Positions 44,222 through 52,288 of a stretch of DNA of 64,000 nucleotides are shown here, one piece after another; positions within the stretch are counted from its first letter, which is position 1, and every line of letters starts with the position of its first letter. The notes under the pieces were generated by a model, which ran no database searches, was not told where the DNA came from, and was given only the letters and a program-made list of their open reading frames with translations. The position numbers and the translations under genes are program-made. The stretch is from positions 1-64,000 of the forward strand of contig CAMJMQ010000005.1 in the NCBI GenBank assembly GCA_946407065.1. Reading direction: 5' to 3'. Source of the DNA: an uncultured Clostridia bacterium. Lineage in GTDB: Bacteria; Bacillota; Clostridia; Oscillospirales; Acutalibacteraceae.

Positions 44222-44740
44222 ATGTCTGATGCAACGCATATCGTCCATCCCATCCCGCCGCTGTATGACGCGGAGTGCAAAATATTAATCCTCGGCTCTT
44301 TTCCGTCTGTCAAATCCAGAGAGGCGATGTTCTTCTACGGTCATCCGCAAAATCGATATTGGAAGCTGATCGCGCGATTATTCGATGAACCTGTTCCCGA
44401 GACGATAGAGGAGAAGAAGCATTTTGTGCTCAGCCATCATATCGCAATGTGGGACACCATCTACTCCTGCATGATCACAGGCTCCTCCGACAGCTCGATC
44501 AGGGAGGTGGTGCCGAATGATCTTTCAGTGATATTGGATCACAGCAAGGTCGAAAAGATCTTTTGCAACGGCGCGACATCCCATAAGCTCTATATGAAGT
44601 ATCTCTATCCGGTGACGCGGATCGAGGCGGTCAAGCTGCCGTCCACCAGTCCCGCGAACGCCGCATATTCCCTCGATAAACTCGCAGAGAAATGGAGTAT
44701 TATCAGGGGATTCTGCATTTCTGATACGCTTGAACAGTGA
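44222..44740 (+). CDS. Hypoxanthine/uracil-DNA glycosylase family protein
   Basis: 172 residues of the uracil-DNA glycosylase superfamily: ILGSFPSVKSREAMFFYGHP, NRYWKLIARLF and PSTSPANAAYS. This pattern is typical of the bacterial DNA-deoxyinosine glycosylases (HDG family), which excise deaminated adenine. Start ATG 44222 after TTAGGTG; ATG 44213 is three codons upstream. It stands alone among tRNA genes. Confidence 0.85.
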   Translation: MSDATHIVHPIPPLYDAECKILILGSFPSVKSREAMFFYGHPQNRYWKLIARLFDEPVPETIEEKKHFVLSHHIAMWDTIYSCMITGSSDSSIREVVPNDLSVILDHSKVEKIFCNGATSHKLYMKYLYPVTRIEAVKLPSTSPANAAYSLDKLAEKWSIIRGFCISDTLEQ

Positions 44741-44865
44741 TGGTATGTTTTTGATATCGTAAAGATGAAGGAAGCGTCCCGCGGCGCTTCTTTTTTGTTC
44801 GATGATATCTGCTCCGCTTATCTTGACAAGTAAAGGGATTTAGGATAAAATAGACAGGCAGATCT

Positions 44866-44942
44866 GCGCCAATAGCTCAGTTGGATAGAGCGTTCGCCTC
44901 CTAAGCGAAAGGTCGGGGGTTCGAATCCCTTTTGGCGCGCCA
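44866..44942 (+). tRNA. tRNA-Arg (CCT)
   Basis: Acceptor GCGCCAA pairs with TTGGCGC; anticodon loop CTCCTAA gives CCT; discriminator G; CCA encoded at 44940-44942. Confidence 0.94.
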
Positions 44943-44945
44943 TAT

Positions 44946-44985
44946 GGGCTGTCGCAAAACAAATGTTTTGTGATAGCCCTTTTTT
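44946..44985 (+). terminator. Terminator after tRNA-Arg
   Basis: GGGCTGTCGCAAAAC-AAAT-GTTTTGTGATAGCCC with T6. A long stem with an internal mismatch. Confidence 0.85.
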
Positions 44986-44996
44986 ACGGTACTGCA

Positions 44997-45014
44997 CGCC
45001 AAAAGGGATTCGAA
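44997..45014 (-). repeat. Inverted copy of the tRNA-Arg 3' end
   Basis: CGCCAAAAGGGATTCGAA is the exact reverse complement of tRNA-Arg bases 44920-44937 (T-loop to acceptor). It may be an old attachment-site scar. The rest of the gap to 45201 shows no gene. Confidence 0.7.
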
Positions 45015-45201
45015 TGCGACTGTACCATAATGGAAGCGTAAGCACCCATCGCAGACAAAAATGATTCGATGAATCATTTTTATGGAGAGAACAGATGCGC
45101 TTTGCATATTCTACATCGGCAACAATCGACAGGGTTTTATCCATATGGTGAAACAGCCTTTATATGAAATAGTATGATTTAGATAGCCATTCGAGGCGAT
45201 T

Positions 45202-45912
45202 ATGAAGAAAGAATTTGTCAAAGGAATGCGGCACGGCATCCCGATCATGTTGGGGTATCTCAGCGTATCATTCGGATTCGGCGTGCTGTGCATCCAACAG
45301 AATTTATCCATATTGGCGGCGGTCGGGATCTCGGTCACCAACTTGACCTCGGCGGGTCAGGTAGCGGGGGTGGAGATCATTGCCGCGGGCGGCTCCTTGC
45401 TCGAGATGATCCTGTGTCAGCTGGTCATCAACCTGCGGTATTCGCTGATGAGCCTAAGCCTGTCACAAAAGCTCGATCCGTCGTTCAACATCATGCATCG
45501 TCTCTTTGTCGGATTCGGTGTGACCGATGAGATCTTTGCCGTCGCGTCATCACAGTCGGAGCCCCTCAAGCCGTCCTATATGTACGGACTGATCCTCACG
45601 CCGTTTATCGGATGGAGCACCGGCACACTGCTCGGCGCGATTGCGGGCGATATCATGCCTCCTATGGTGACGGCGGCATTGTCGCTGATGCTGTACGGCA
45701 TGTTTATCGCGATCATCCTGCCTCCCGCTAGGAAGGATCGTAAAGTATTGTTTGTGGTACTGATCGCGGCAGCGTTGAGCATCGTGATCCGCTTCTGTCT
45801 GCCGATGATCTCGAGCGGCTTTTCGGTCATCATCTGCGCTCTGGTCGCGTCCGTCGTCGGCGCGCTGTTCTTCCCGATATCTGAGCAGGAGAGAGGGGAG
45901 GGCGGCACATGA
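45202..45912 (+). CDS. azlC: AzlC-type branched-chain amino acid exporter, large subunit
   Basis: 236 residues, about seven membrane helices. FVKGMRHGIPIMLGYLSVSFGFG and NLRYSLMSLSLSQKL match AzlC. With AzlD it exports branched-chain amino acids or their analogues. The stop overlaps the azlD start by four bases (ATGA). GAGGCG lies upstream of the ATG. Confidence 0.9.
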   Translation: MKKEFVKGMRHGIPIMLGYLSVSFGFGVLCIQQNLSILAAVGISVTNLTSAGQVAGVEIIAAGGSLLEMILCQLVINLRYSLMSLSLSQKLDPSFNIMHRLFVGFGVTDEIFAVASSQSEPLKPSYMYGLILTPFIGWSTGTLLGAIAGDIMPPMVTAALSLMLYGMFIAIILPPARKDRKVLFVVLIAAALSIVIRFCLPMISSGFSVIICALVASVVGALFFPISEQERGEGGT

Positions 45913-46220
45913 GCATCGTAGCCTATATCGCCGTGATGGCGATCACCACCTATTTGATCCGCGTGATCCCGTTTGTCGCGGTACGCGGCAAGATCAAATC
46001 CCGCTTTCTCAATTCGGTACTCTATTACATCCCTTATGCCGTGCTGTCGGCGATGACCTTTCCCGCGATCTTCTTCGCCACCGGTGACGTTGTTTCGTCA
46101 TCCGTCGGTACAATCGCGGCGCTGGTGATGGCGTTCTTTGATCTGCCGCTGATCGTGGTGGCATTGTCATCTTCTGCTGCGGCATTGATCACCTCACTGA
46201 TCATGAACGCAATACATTGA
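45909..46220 (+). CDS. azlD: AzlD-type exporter small subunit
   Basis: 103 residues with three or four membrane helices: VMAITTYLIRVIPFVAVRGK and FLNSVLYYIPYAVLSAMTFPA are typical of AzlD. Coupled to azlC. The pair gives the cell an export route for the amino acids whose synthesis is encoded in region 1, though they are 37 kb apart. Confidence 0.9.
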   Translation: MSIVAYIAVMAITTYLIRVIPFVAVRGKIKSRFLNSVLYYIPYAVLSAMTFPAIFFATGDVVSSSVGTIAALVMAFFDLPLIVVALSSSAAALITSLIMNAIH

Positions 46221-46224
46221 TATC

Positions 46225-46385
46225 AAAGCCCCGAGTTTTGGCAAATCGCATCGTTAGGAAGGCTCCTTTTGGTAAAAGGAGCTGTCGCACGACACGCGTG
46301 TTGGGCGACTGAGGAATTGTTCTGATTGACCGAGCGTCAGCGAGAATCAATTTCCTAACGCGGATTTGCTGAATCTCGGGGCTTT
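46225..46385 (+). terminator. azlCD terminator split by a repeat
   Basis: AAAGCCCCGAG at 46225-46235 pairs with CTCGGGGCTTT at 46375-46385 and the arms continue to pair through GCAAATC/GATTTGC. A T4 tail follows. The family B element at 46252-46360 occupies the loop. Confidence 0.7.
46252..46360. repeat. Family B element within the terminator loop
   Basis: Perfect inverted ends CGTTAGGAA and TTCCTAACG flank GGCTCCTTTTGGTAAAAGGAG, GTCGCACGACACGCG, GGCGACTGAGGAATTG and GAGCGTCAGCGAG. Confidence 0.75.
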
Positions 46386-46434
46386 TCGTATATTTTTCAT
46401 TCCTTTTACGGAAGATATTGTTACAATCTTGCTA

Positions 46435-46463
46435 TTGAATAATCCTGTCATATATGCTACAAT
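46435..46463 (+). promoter_or_regulatory. Promoter of the thymidylate kinase gene
   Basis: TTGAAT, 17-base spacer, TACAAT. Confidence 0.6.
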
Positions 46464-46534
46464 AAAAAAGATTAAAAAGGAAAGTGTGTACTTTTATGGT
46501 TGCCTCATTTACGTTGTGATAGATCATAAAAGAT

Positions 46535-47209
46535 ATGAGTAAGATTATGGCAGATAAAAAGTGCAAGCTGATCGTGATCGACGGGCTGGACGGCTCGGGC
46601 AAAGCGACCCAGACCAAGCTGCTTTGTCAGCGGCTTATCGAGATGGGGTACAAGGCGCGTACGATCAGTTTCCCCGATTATGACAGCGATTCCTCCGCTC
46701 TGGTCAAGATGTACCTCGGCGGCAAGCTCGGCAGCAGTCCCGATGACGTCAACGCCTACGCCGCGTCGACGTTCTACGCGGTCGACCGCGTCGCGTCCTA
46801 TATCAACATATGGCGCGCGGATTACGCATCCTATGATTATATCATTGCCGATCGCTACACCACCTCGAATATCATCCACCAAATGGCAAAGGTACCGGAG
46901 TCCGAGCGTGACAGCTATATCGATTGGGTGTTTGATTTTGAGTACAATCGGCTGGAACTGCCCGCGCCCGATATGGTCATCTTCCTCGACGTCGATCCCG
47001 TGATCAGTCAAAAGCTGATTGATGGCAGATACGGCGGCGATGAAAGCAAAAAGGATATCCATGAAAGTGATGTGGCATATCTGCTGCGCTGCCGCAGCTC
47101 CGCGGTCTACGCAATCGAGCACCTTGACTGGGTGCGGATCGACTGCACCAAAGACGGCGCGATGAGAACGATCAAAGAAATCAACGACGATATCATATCT
47201 CTGCTGTAA
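46535..47209 (+). CDS. tmk: Thymidylate kinase
   Basis: 224 residues. Walker A is IDGLDGSGKATQTK, with ISFPDYDSD, the DRYTTSN motif and a lid region. It phosphorylates dTMP to dTDP. The P-loop LDGSGK with few Arg in it and a longer body fits the divergent Tmk found in Clostridia. The start could also be ATG 46547; neither has a clear ribosome site. It begins a likely run with the DJ-1 family gene. Confidence 0.85.
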   Translation: MSKIMADKKCKLIVIDGLDGSGKATQTKLLCQRLIEMGYKARTISFPDYDSDSSALVKMYLGGKLGSSPDDVNAYAASTFYAVDRVASYINIWRADYASYDYIIADRYTTSNIIHQMAKVPESERDSYIDWVFDFEYNRLELPAPDMVIFLDVDPVISQKLIDGRYGGDESKKDIHESDVAYLLRCRSSAVYAIEHLDWVRIDCTKDGAMRTIKEINDDIISLL

Positions 47210-47252
47210 AACGGAGATACTAATGATAAGATCGACCGATAGGAGGACAATG

Positions 47253-47792
47253 ATGTTTTATTGTTTTTTAGCCGATGGATTTGAAGAGATAGAAGCTTTA
47301 GCGACCATCGATATCCTGCGCCGTGCCGATATCCCGGTCACGACGGTCGGTGTCGACGGCGATGTGATCTGCGGCGCTCACGATATCTGCGTGACTGCCG
47401 ATATGCTGATCGGTGATTTTGAGTTTGATGAGGATGCATTGGGCGTCATTCTGCCGGGCGGTATGCCGGGCGTCAAAAATCTCTATGCCGACGAAACCGT
47501 CAGAAATGCGGTTTCTTACTGCGAATCCCGCAAGCTGTATCTCTGCGCGATCTGTGCCGCACCGTCTATTTTAGGGCGCATGGGTGTTCTGGAGGGCAAA
47601 AAAGCGACCTGCTTCCCCGGCTTTGAGGAGGAGCTCAAGGGCGCTGAGGTGACCGGTGAAAAGGTGGTCGTCGACGGTAACATCATCACCGCCAAGGGCG
47701 CCGGATGCGCGCTTGACTTCGGCTTTACTATCGTATCACAGGTTCAGAGTAAAGAGGATGCCGATCGTATCGCCTCCTCGATGCAGTGCTGA
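47253..47792 (+). CDS. DJ-1/PfpI family protein
   Basis: 179 residues. FLADGFEEIEA carries the conserved Glu, and CAICAAPSIL the nucleophilic Cys in its elbow. Members act as deglycases, chaperones or small-molecule glyoxalases; the exact role is open. AGGAGG lies six bases upstream of ATG 47253. Its stop is one base before the cyclo-ligase start. Confidence 0.87.
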   Translation: MFYCFLADGFEEIEALATIDILRRADIPVTTVGVDGDVICGAHDICVTADMLIGDFEFDEDALGVILPGGMPGVKNLYADETVRNAVSYCESRKLYLCAICAAPSILGRMGVLEGKKATCFPGFEEELKGAEVTGEKVVVDGNIITAKGAGCALDFGFTIVSQVQSKEDADRIASSMQC

Positions 47793-47793
47793 T

Positions 47794-48381
47794 ATGGCGG
47801 CAAATAAACCCGCATCGTTCGAAAAGGCGTATCTCAGAGATTTCTTTATCGAACAGCGTAAGCGTTTATGTGAAGACACGGAGCGTAAAAACGCGCTGGA
47901 TCTTGAGATACAGACCCGCTTGCTGATCACACCGGTGTATCGTGCCGCGGATACGATCCTGCTGTACATGGCGCGTCCGACCGAGATCGCGACCTCCCTG
48001 CTGATCCACGCGGCATTTGCCAATCATAAGAAGGTGGCGTTGCCGGTGTGCATGGATCAGGGGCGAATGATCTTTCGCCGGATCGATTCGCTCGATGACG
48101 TCGCGCCCGGACGATTCGGGATATTGGAGCCAAAGGCGGCGTGCGAGGAGATCACGCCCGATGAACATACCCTGTGTGTTTGTCCCGCGCTCTCATGCGA
48201 TATGCGCGGCTATCGGCTCGGCTTCGGCGGCGGCTACTATGACCGCTATCTTGCCGATTTCCCGGGGGTCAAGGCGGCGCTGTGCTATGCCGACAGTATG
48301 ATCCCGAAGATCGGGGAAGACCCCTTTGATATCAAAATGGATGTTATCCTGACGGATAGCTTTACACGAACTATGAAGTGA
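47794..48381 (+). CDS. 5-formyltetrahydrofolate cyclo-ligase
   Basis: 195 residues. YLRDFFIEQRKRL at the N terminus and GFGGGYYDRYL near the C terminus identify the family. It converts 5-formyl-THF to 5,10-methenyl-THF using ATP. ATG 47794 follows the DJ-1 stop by one base. mltG follows after 52 bases. Confidence 0.9.
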   Translation: MAANKPASFEKAYLRDFFIEQRKRLCEDTERKNALDLEIQTRLLITPVYRAADTILLYMARPTEIATSLLIHAAFANHKKVALPVCMDQGRMIFRRIDSLDDVAPGRFGILEPKAACEEITPDEHTLCVCPALSCDMRGYRLGFGGGYYDRYLADFPGVKAALCYADSMIPKIGEDPFDIKMDVILTDSFTRTMK

Positions 48382-48433
48382 TTCATTTATACGAACGTTG
48401 AAGTAATTCAATTCACAGATTGGAGCAAACATT

Positions 48434-50050
48434 ATGAGTGATTATTCACGAAATAATATACCTGAGGATTCTATCGAGGCGACACGCCGCAAGAAGATGG
48501 AAGAATTCCGTCGTTCCGCAGATCGCAATGCGATCAGAGGCGATTATGACGCCGAGACGAGCGGTTACACCGACGAGGCTGTTCACGAAGAACCGTATTC
48601 GGAAGAACCGTATACGGAAGAGCCCTCGTCCCGTCGCCGCAGAAGGAATCGCGAGATCAACTCCTACTCGGATAGCGACACCAAGAAGAAGATCGAGCGG
48701 GAATCCAAAAAGGCGCTCAAACAGCAGAAAAAGGAAGAGAAACAGCTCGAAAAGTCCAAGGCAAAGCGCAATCGCCGCATCTTCAAGCTCGTCTGGATCG
48801 CCATGATCGTGCTGGTCGGCATCGTTCTCTCCCAGTTTTTGCTGGTCGGTGTCAATGATCTGATGGCGATCTCCCGCGAGGATAATCCGACCAAGGTCAT
48901 GATCCATGTACCCGCCGATCCCACGATGGATCAGATCGCTGATCTGCTGTATGACGCGAACGTCATCAACGAGCCCGGTTTCTTCAAGCTCTATGCGTCC
49001 TTTACCTCTTCGGAAAAGGGCTTCAGACAGGGCGATTTTGAGATCGAGACCGATAAGGACTATGAGGCGATCATCAATTTCTTGCAGAGCAACGTCAACC
49101 GTACCGACATCGTCAAGATGCAGATCACGGAAGGTATGAGCGTTCTGGAGATTGTTCAAGCGCTCCATGAAAAGGGCGTCATCAACGATGAGCAGGAGTT
49201 CCTGAATCTTTGCAACGATGATTATTTCGATACCGACTTTAGCTTCCTCAAGGATATCAAGAACAAGGATGACCGCTATTATAAGCTCGAGGGTTATCTG
49301 TTCCCCGATACCTATGAGTTCTATGTCGGTGAGGATCCCAAGTCCGTCATCAGCAAATTCCTCAACAACTATGATAACAAGATCGTGCTCCATAAGGAGA
49401 AGTATTTCGGCAACTCTAAGAAGACCACTCTGGTAGAAGAGGCTTCCGAGACCGGCTATTCCTTTGACGAGATCCTGACGATCGCTTCTATCATCCAGGC
49501 AGAGGCGGCGTCGCGTGACGATATGTACGAGATCTCAGCGATCTTACATAACCGCTTGAAATACGGCTCCCAGAGCGGCGTTGCCAAGCTCAACTGCGAC
49601 AGTACCTTCTATTACCCCTATCGTAAGGCGGAGAATGTGCCGGAGAGCATCAAGTCATCCTTCAAGTCCAAGTATAATACGGATGAGATCGACGGCTTGC
49701 CCGCAGGCCCGATCTGTAACCCCGGTATCGAAGCGATCAAGGCGGCGATCAAGCCCAACGAGAGCGATAACCTCTATTTCTGCCACGATAAGGAAGAGAA
49801 CGGTTCCACGCCGTACTACGCAAAGACGATCGAACAGCATGAAGCAAATCTGAAGGCGATCGAGAACGGCACTACCAATACCTACAACCAGTATAACTAC
49901 GGCTATGATAATTACTATTATGATAATGGCTATGGTTATGACAACGGTTACTCCGCCTACGGGCAGGATCAGCAGACTCAGCAGTATCCCGATCAGCAGC
50001 TCCCCGCACAGGCGCAATCACAGGTACAAGGACAAACAACATATGGTTAA
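48434..50050 (+). CDS. mltG: Endolytic transglycosylase MltG with Tyr/Gly/Gln tail
   Basis: 538 residues. The charged N-terminal cytoplasmic part (about 1-115, Arg/Glu/Lys-rich) leads to a membrane helix (about 116-140) and a YceG-like domain with IIQAEAASRDDMYEISAILHNRL, including the catalytic Glu. MltG cuts nascent peptidoglycan to end glycan strands. The last ~60 residues are low complexity, YNQYNYGYDNYYYDNGYG then Gln/Pro-rich. The stop overlaps the next start by eight bases. Confidence 0.9.
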   Translation: MSDYSRNNIPEDSIEATRRKKMEEFRRSADRNAIRGDYDAETSGYTDEAVHEEPYSEEPYTEEPSSRRRRRNREINSYSDSDTKKKIERESKKALKQQKKEEKQLEKSKAKRNRRIFKLVWIAMIVLVGIVLSQFLLVGVNDLMAISREDNPTKVMIHVPADPTMDQIADLLYDANVINEPGFFKLYASFTSSEKGFRQGDFEIETDKDYEAIINFLQSNVNRTDIVKMQITEGMSVLEIVQALHEKGVINDEQEFLNLCNDDYFDTDFSFLKDIKNKDDRYYKLEGYLFPDTYEFYVGEDPKSVISKFLNNYDNKIVLHKEKYFGNSKKTTLVEEASETGYSFDEILTIASIIQAEAASRDDMYEISAILHNRLKYGSQSGVAKLNCDSTFYYPYRKAENVPESIKSSFKSKYNTDEIDGLPAGPICNPGIEAIKAAIKPNESDNLYFCHDKEENGSTPYYAKTIEQHEANLKAIENGTTNTYNQYNYGYDNYYYDNGYGYDNGYSAYGQDQQTQQYPDQQLPAQAQSQVQGQTTYG

Positions 50051-51266
50051 GCCGGAGGTATTGTCACCTGCCGGTGATATCGAGAGCTTTGACACGGCGT
50101 TACGCTTTGGAGCGGACGCCGTGTATCTCGCGGGAAAGAGTTTCGGGATGCGCACCGCATCAAAGAATTTTTCTTTTGAAGAATTAAAGAGCTCCTGCGA
50201 GAAAGCGCATGCATGGAAGAAAAAGGTCTATCTGACCTGTAATACCCTGCCGCGCAATTCCGATCTGCCGCATATGCCCGCTTTTTTGGAGCAGGCGGCG
50301 GATTGCGGGGTGGACGCGTTCATCATCGCCGATCTCGGTGTGTTCGAGATGGCAAAGCGCTACGCGCCCGATGTGGAGCGCCATATCTCCACCCAGGGCG
50401 GTATCATCAACTATGAATCGGCACTGGCGTGGTACAACCTCGGCGCAAAGCGTGTCGTATTGGCGCGCGAGATGCGCCTTGATGAGATCGCCGAGCTGCG
50501 CATAAGGATCCCCGAGGCGCTTGAGATCGAGTGCTTTGTACACGGCGCGATGTGCGTTTCCTTTTCGGGCAGATGTCTGATCTCATCCTTTATGACCGGT
50601 CGTGACGCGAACCGCGGCGACTGCGCCCAGCCCTGTCGCTGGAAATACCATCTGATGGAAGAAAACCGCGAGGGGCAGTTCTTCCCCGTGGAAGAGGATG
50701 ACAAGGGTACTTATCTGTATAATTCCCGCGACTTGTGTATGATCGAGCATATCCCCGCACTGGTGCAAGCCGGGGTCAACAGCCTCAAGATCGAGGGCAG
50801 GGCAAAAACCTACTATTATACGGGTGTCACGACCAACGCTTATCGCCACGCGGTCGATGAATATTGGGATCACCGTGATGAAGCGGATTATCATGTCAGC
50901 CCGTGGATCGCGGAGGAGCTCGAGAAGATCAGCCACCGCGCTTATTCCACCGGCTTCTTCTTCGGCGAGCCGGGACAGGAAACGGTCAACGGCGGCTATA
51001 TCCGTCGCTATAACGCCGTAGCGGTATGTGAAGAGGGCAGTGATGAGGAGAATGTCAGCGTTATCACACAGCGCAACAAATTCCTCGTCGGCGATACGCT
51101 TGATATCCTGCCGCCCGACGGCTTTTCCTTTGAGGTAAAATGCCTTAGGCTTCAAAACGAGGAGGGGGAAGAGGTACCGTCCGCGCCCCATCCCATGCAA
51201 AAGCTGTGGATGACCACAGACCGCATTATTCCCAAAGGATCGGTTATCCGCAAACGCAACCTGTGA
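50043..51266 (+). CDS. U32 peptidase-family protein (tRNA hydroxylation type)
   Basis: 407 residues. EVLSPAGDIESFDTALRFGADAVYLAG at the N terminus and the core HGAMCVSFSGRCLISSFM, followed by GDCAQPCRW with conserved Cys, are the U32 signature. Homologues TrhP/YrrO hydroxylate uridine-34 of tRNA rather than cleave protein. ATG 50043 lies inside the end of mltG with AAGGA ten bases upstream, so the genes are coupled. Confidence 0.87.
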   Translation: MVKPEVLSPAGDIESFDTALRFGADAVYLAGKSFGMRTASKNFSFEELKSSCEKAHAWKKKVYLTCNTLPRNSDLPHMPAFLEQAADCGVDAFIIADLGVFEMAKRYAPDVERHISTQGGIINYESALAWYNLGAKRVVLAREMRLDEIAELRIRIPEALEIECFVHGAMCVSFSGRCLISSFMTGRDANRGDCAQPCRWKYHLMEENREGQFFPVEEDDKGTYLYNSRDLCMIEHIPALVQAGVNSLKIEGRAKTYYYTGVTTNAYRHAVDEYWDHRDEADYHVSPWIAEELEKISHRAYSTGFFFGEPGQETVNGGYIRRYNAVAVCEEGSDEENVSVITQRNKFLVGDTLDILPPDGFSFEVKCLRLQNEEGEEVPSAPHPMQKLWMTTDRIIPKGSVIRKRNL

Positions 51267-51283
51267 TAGATCATACTATTATA

Positions 51284-51328
51284 AAAACCTGTTTCTCTTA
51301 CCGTACGGTAGATGAGAAACAGGTTTTC
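51284..51328 (+). terminator. Bidirectional terminator
   Basis: AAAACCTGTTTCTC and GAGAAACAGGTTTT form a 14-base stem around a TTACCGTACGGTAGAT loop, between convergent genes. Confidence 0.85.
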
Positions 51329-51337
51329 TTTATACTG

Positions 51338-52270
51338 TTATTGAATGGAGGATGAACTGACCGGAAAATCAAAATAGGTGTTGGGATATGGTTCACCGTT
51401 CAAGGTGAAATGCCACCATTCGGTGCTCAGCGGAGAGAATCCGTTGTTGAGCATCGCGTTTCTGAGGATCATGCGGTTCTCATACTGCTGTGATGAGATG
51501 CCGGTATAATCGGGGTGGGAGAGTGAACCGAAGTAATCAAAGGAGCCGCCCATATCCACCTCTTCACCGGTACTCAAATCGACCAGCGTCAGATCGATGG
51601 TCGAGCCGTGGCTGTGTCCGGAATATGCCGCGATGTAGCCGTAGCTGAAAAGGAGCGATTTATCCAGCTCGGGATAGAACTCGCTTTTCATCCTTTGATC
51701 GTCATAATTATATGACCACGACACAAAGTGATTGACGGCGGATTGCGGACGGTACGCGTCAAAGATCTTGACGGTGTACCCCTGTTCCTTGAGGTCGTTA
51801 TTCGCGCCCAACAGTGCCGCGGCAGCTTCCTTCGTCATCAGCGCGAGTTCCTCCTCATAGCCGTTGATTCTTTCTCCGACAAAGTTGTGAGAGGTCGCGT
51901 AACGGATCTCTGTTTGTACCTCGGGGATCACATCCTTGATGTCGACGAAGCCGCCCGCGTCATAGATATTGTTCGGATCGGAGCTGCCTGAGCGCAGTAC
52001 CTCCTCAGCGCTCATCGAAGTGGGCGCTTGTGTCGGAGCCGTGTAGGTGATCGCGCTGCTGTCCGATTGTGACGCGGCGGGTGAAGGGGCAGAGGGATCA
52101 ACGGGGCTTGACGATACCGCTGTACCGCTTTCCTCCTGCGTCGCTAAAACCGAATCCGATGTGGCGGGAATGGTGGACTGAGGGGTGTCGTTCTTTTTAC
52201 AGGAGGTGAGCGTGATCACCATCAGGATGACGAACAGCGTGCTCAGCGCCTTTATTGTGTACCGTTTCAT
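51338..52270 (-). CDS. VanX-like D-Ala-D-Ala dipeptidase lipoprotein
   Basis: 310 residues. A lipobox ITLTSC and a Ser/Pro/Ala linker to about residue 90 precede an M15D domain. All metal motifs are there: AYRP, SGHSHGSTIDLTLVD (SxHxxGxxxD), DMGGSFDYFG and STEWWHF. It would hydrolyse D-Ala-D-Ala dipeptide or related ends outside the membrane. No vanR/S/H/A genes are nearby, so vancomycin resistance is not implied. It is 18 bases downstream of the kinase gene. Confidence 0.85.
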   Translation of the reverse strand: MKRYTIKALSTLFVILMVITLTSCKKNDTPQSTIPATSDSVLATQEESGTAVSSSPVDPSAPSPAASQSDSSAITYTAPTQAPTSMSAEEVLRSGSSDPNNIYDAGGFVDIKDVIPEVQTEIRYATSHNFVGERINGYEEELALMTKEAAAALLGANNDLKEQGYTVKIFDAYRPQSAVNHFVSWSYNYDDQRMKSEFYPELDKSLLFSYGYIAAYSGHSHGSTIDLTLVDLSTGEEVDMGGSFDYFGSLSHPDYTGISSQQYENRMILRNAMLNNGFSPLSTEWWHFTLNGEPYPNTYFDFPVSSSSIQ

Positions 52271-52288
52271 TTGATGCTGCTGCCCTCC

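Noticed and set aside
43580..45014. Prophage or integrative element at the tRNA genes
   Set aside because: No integrase, phage structural gene or direct repeat pair; only an 18-base inverted tRNA fragment.
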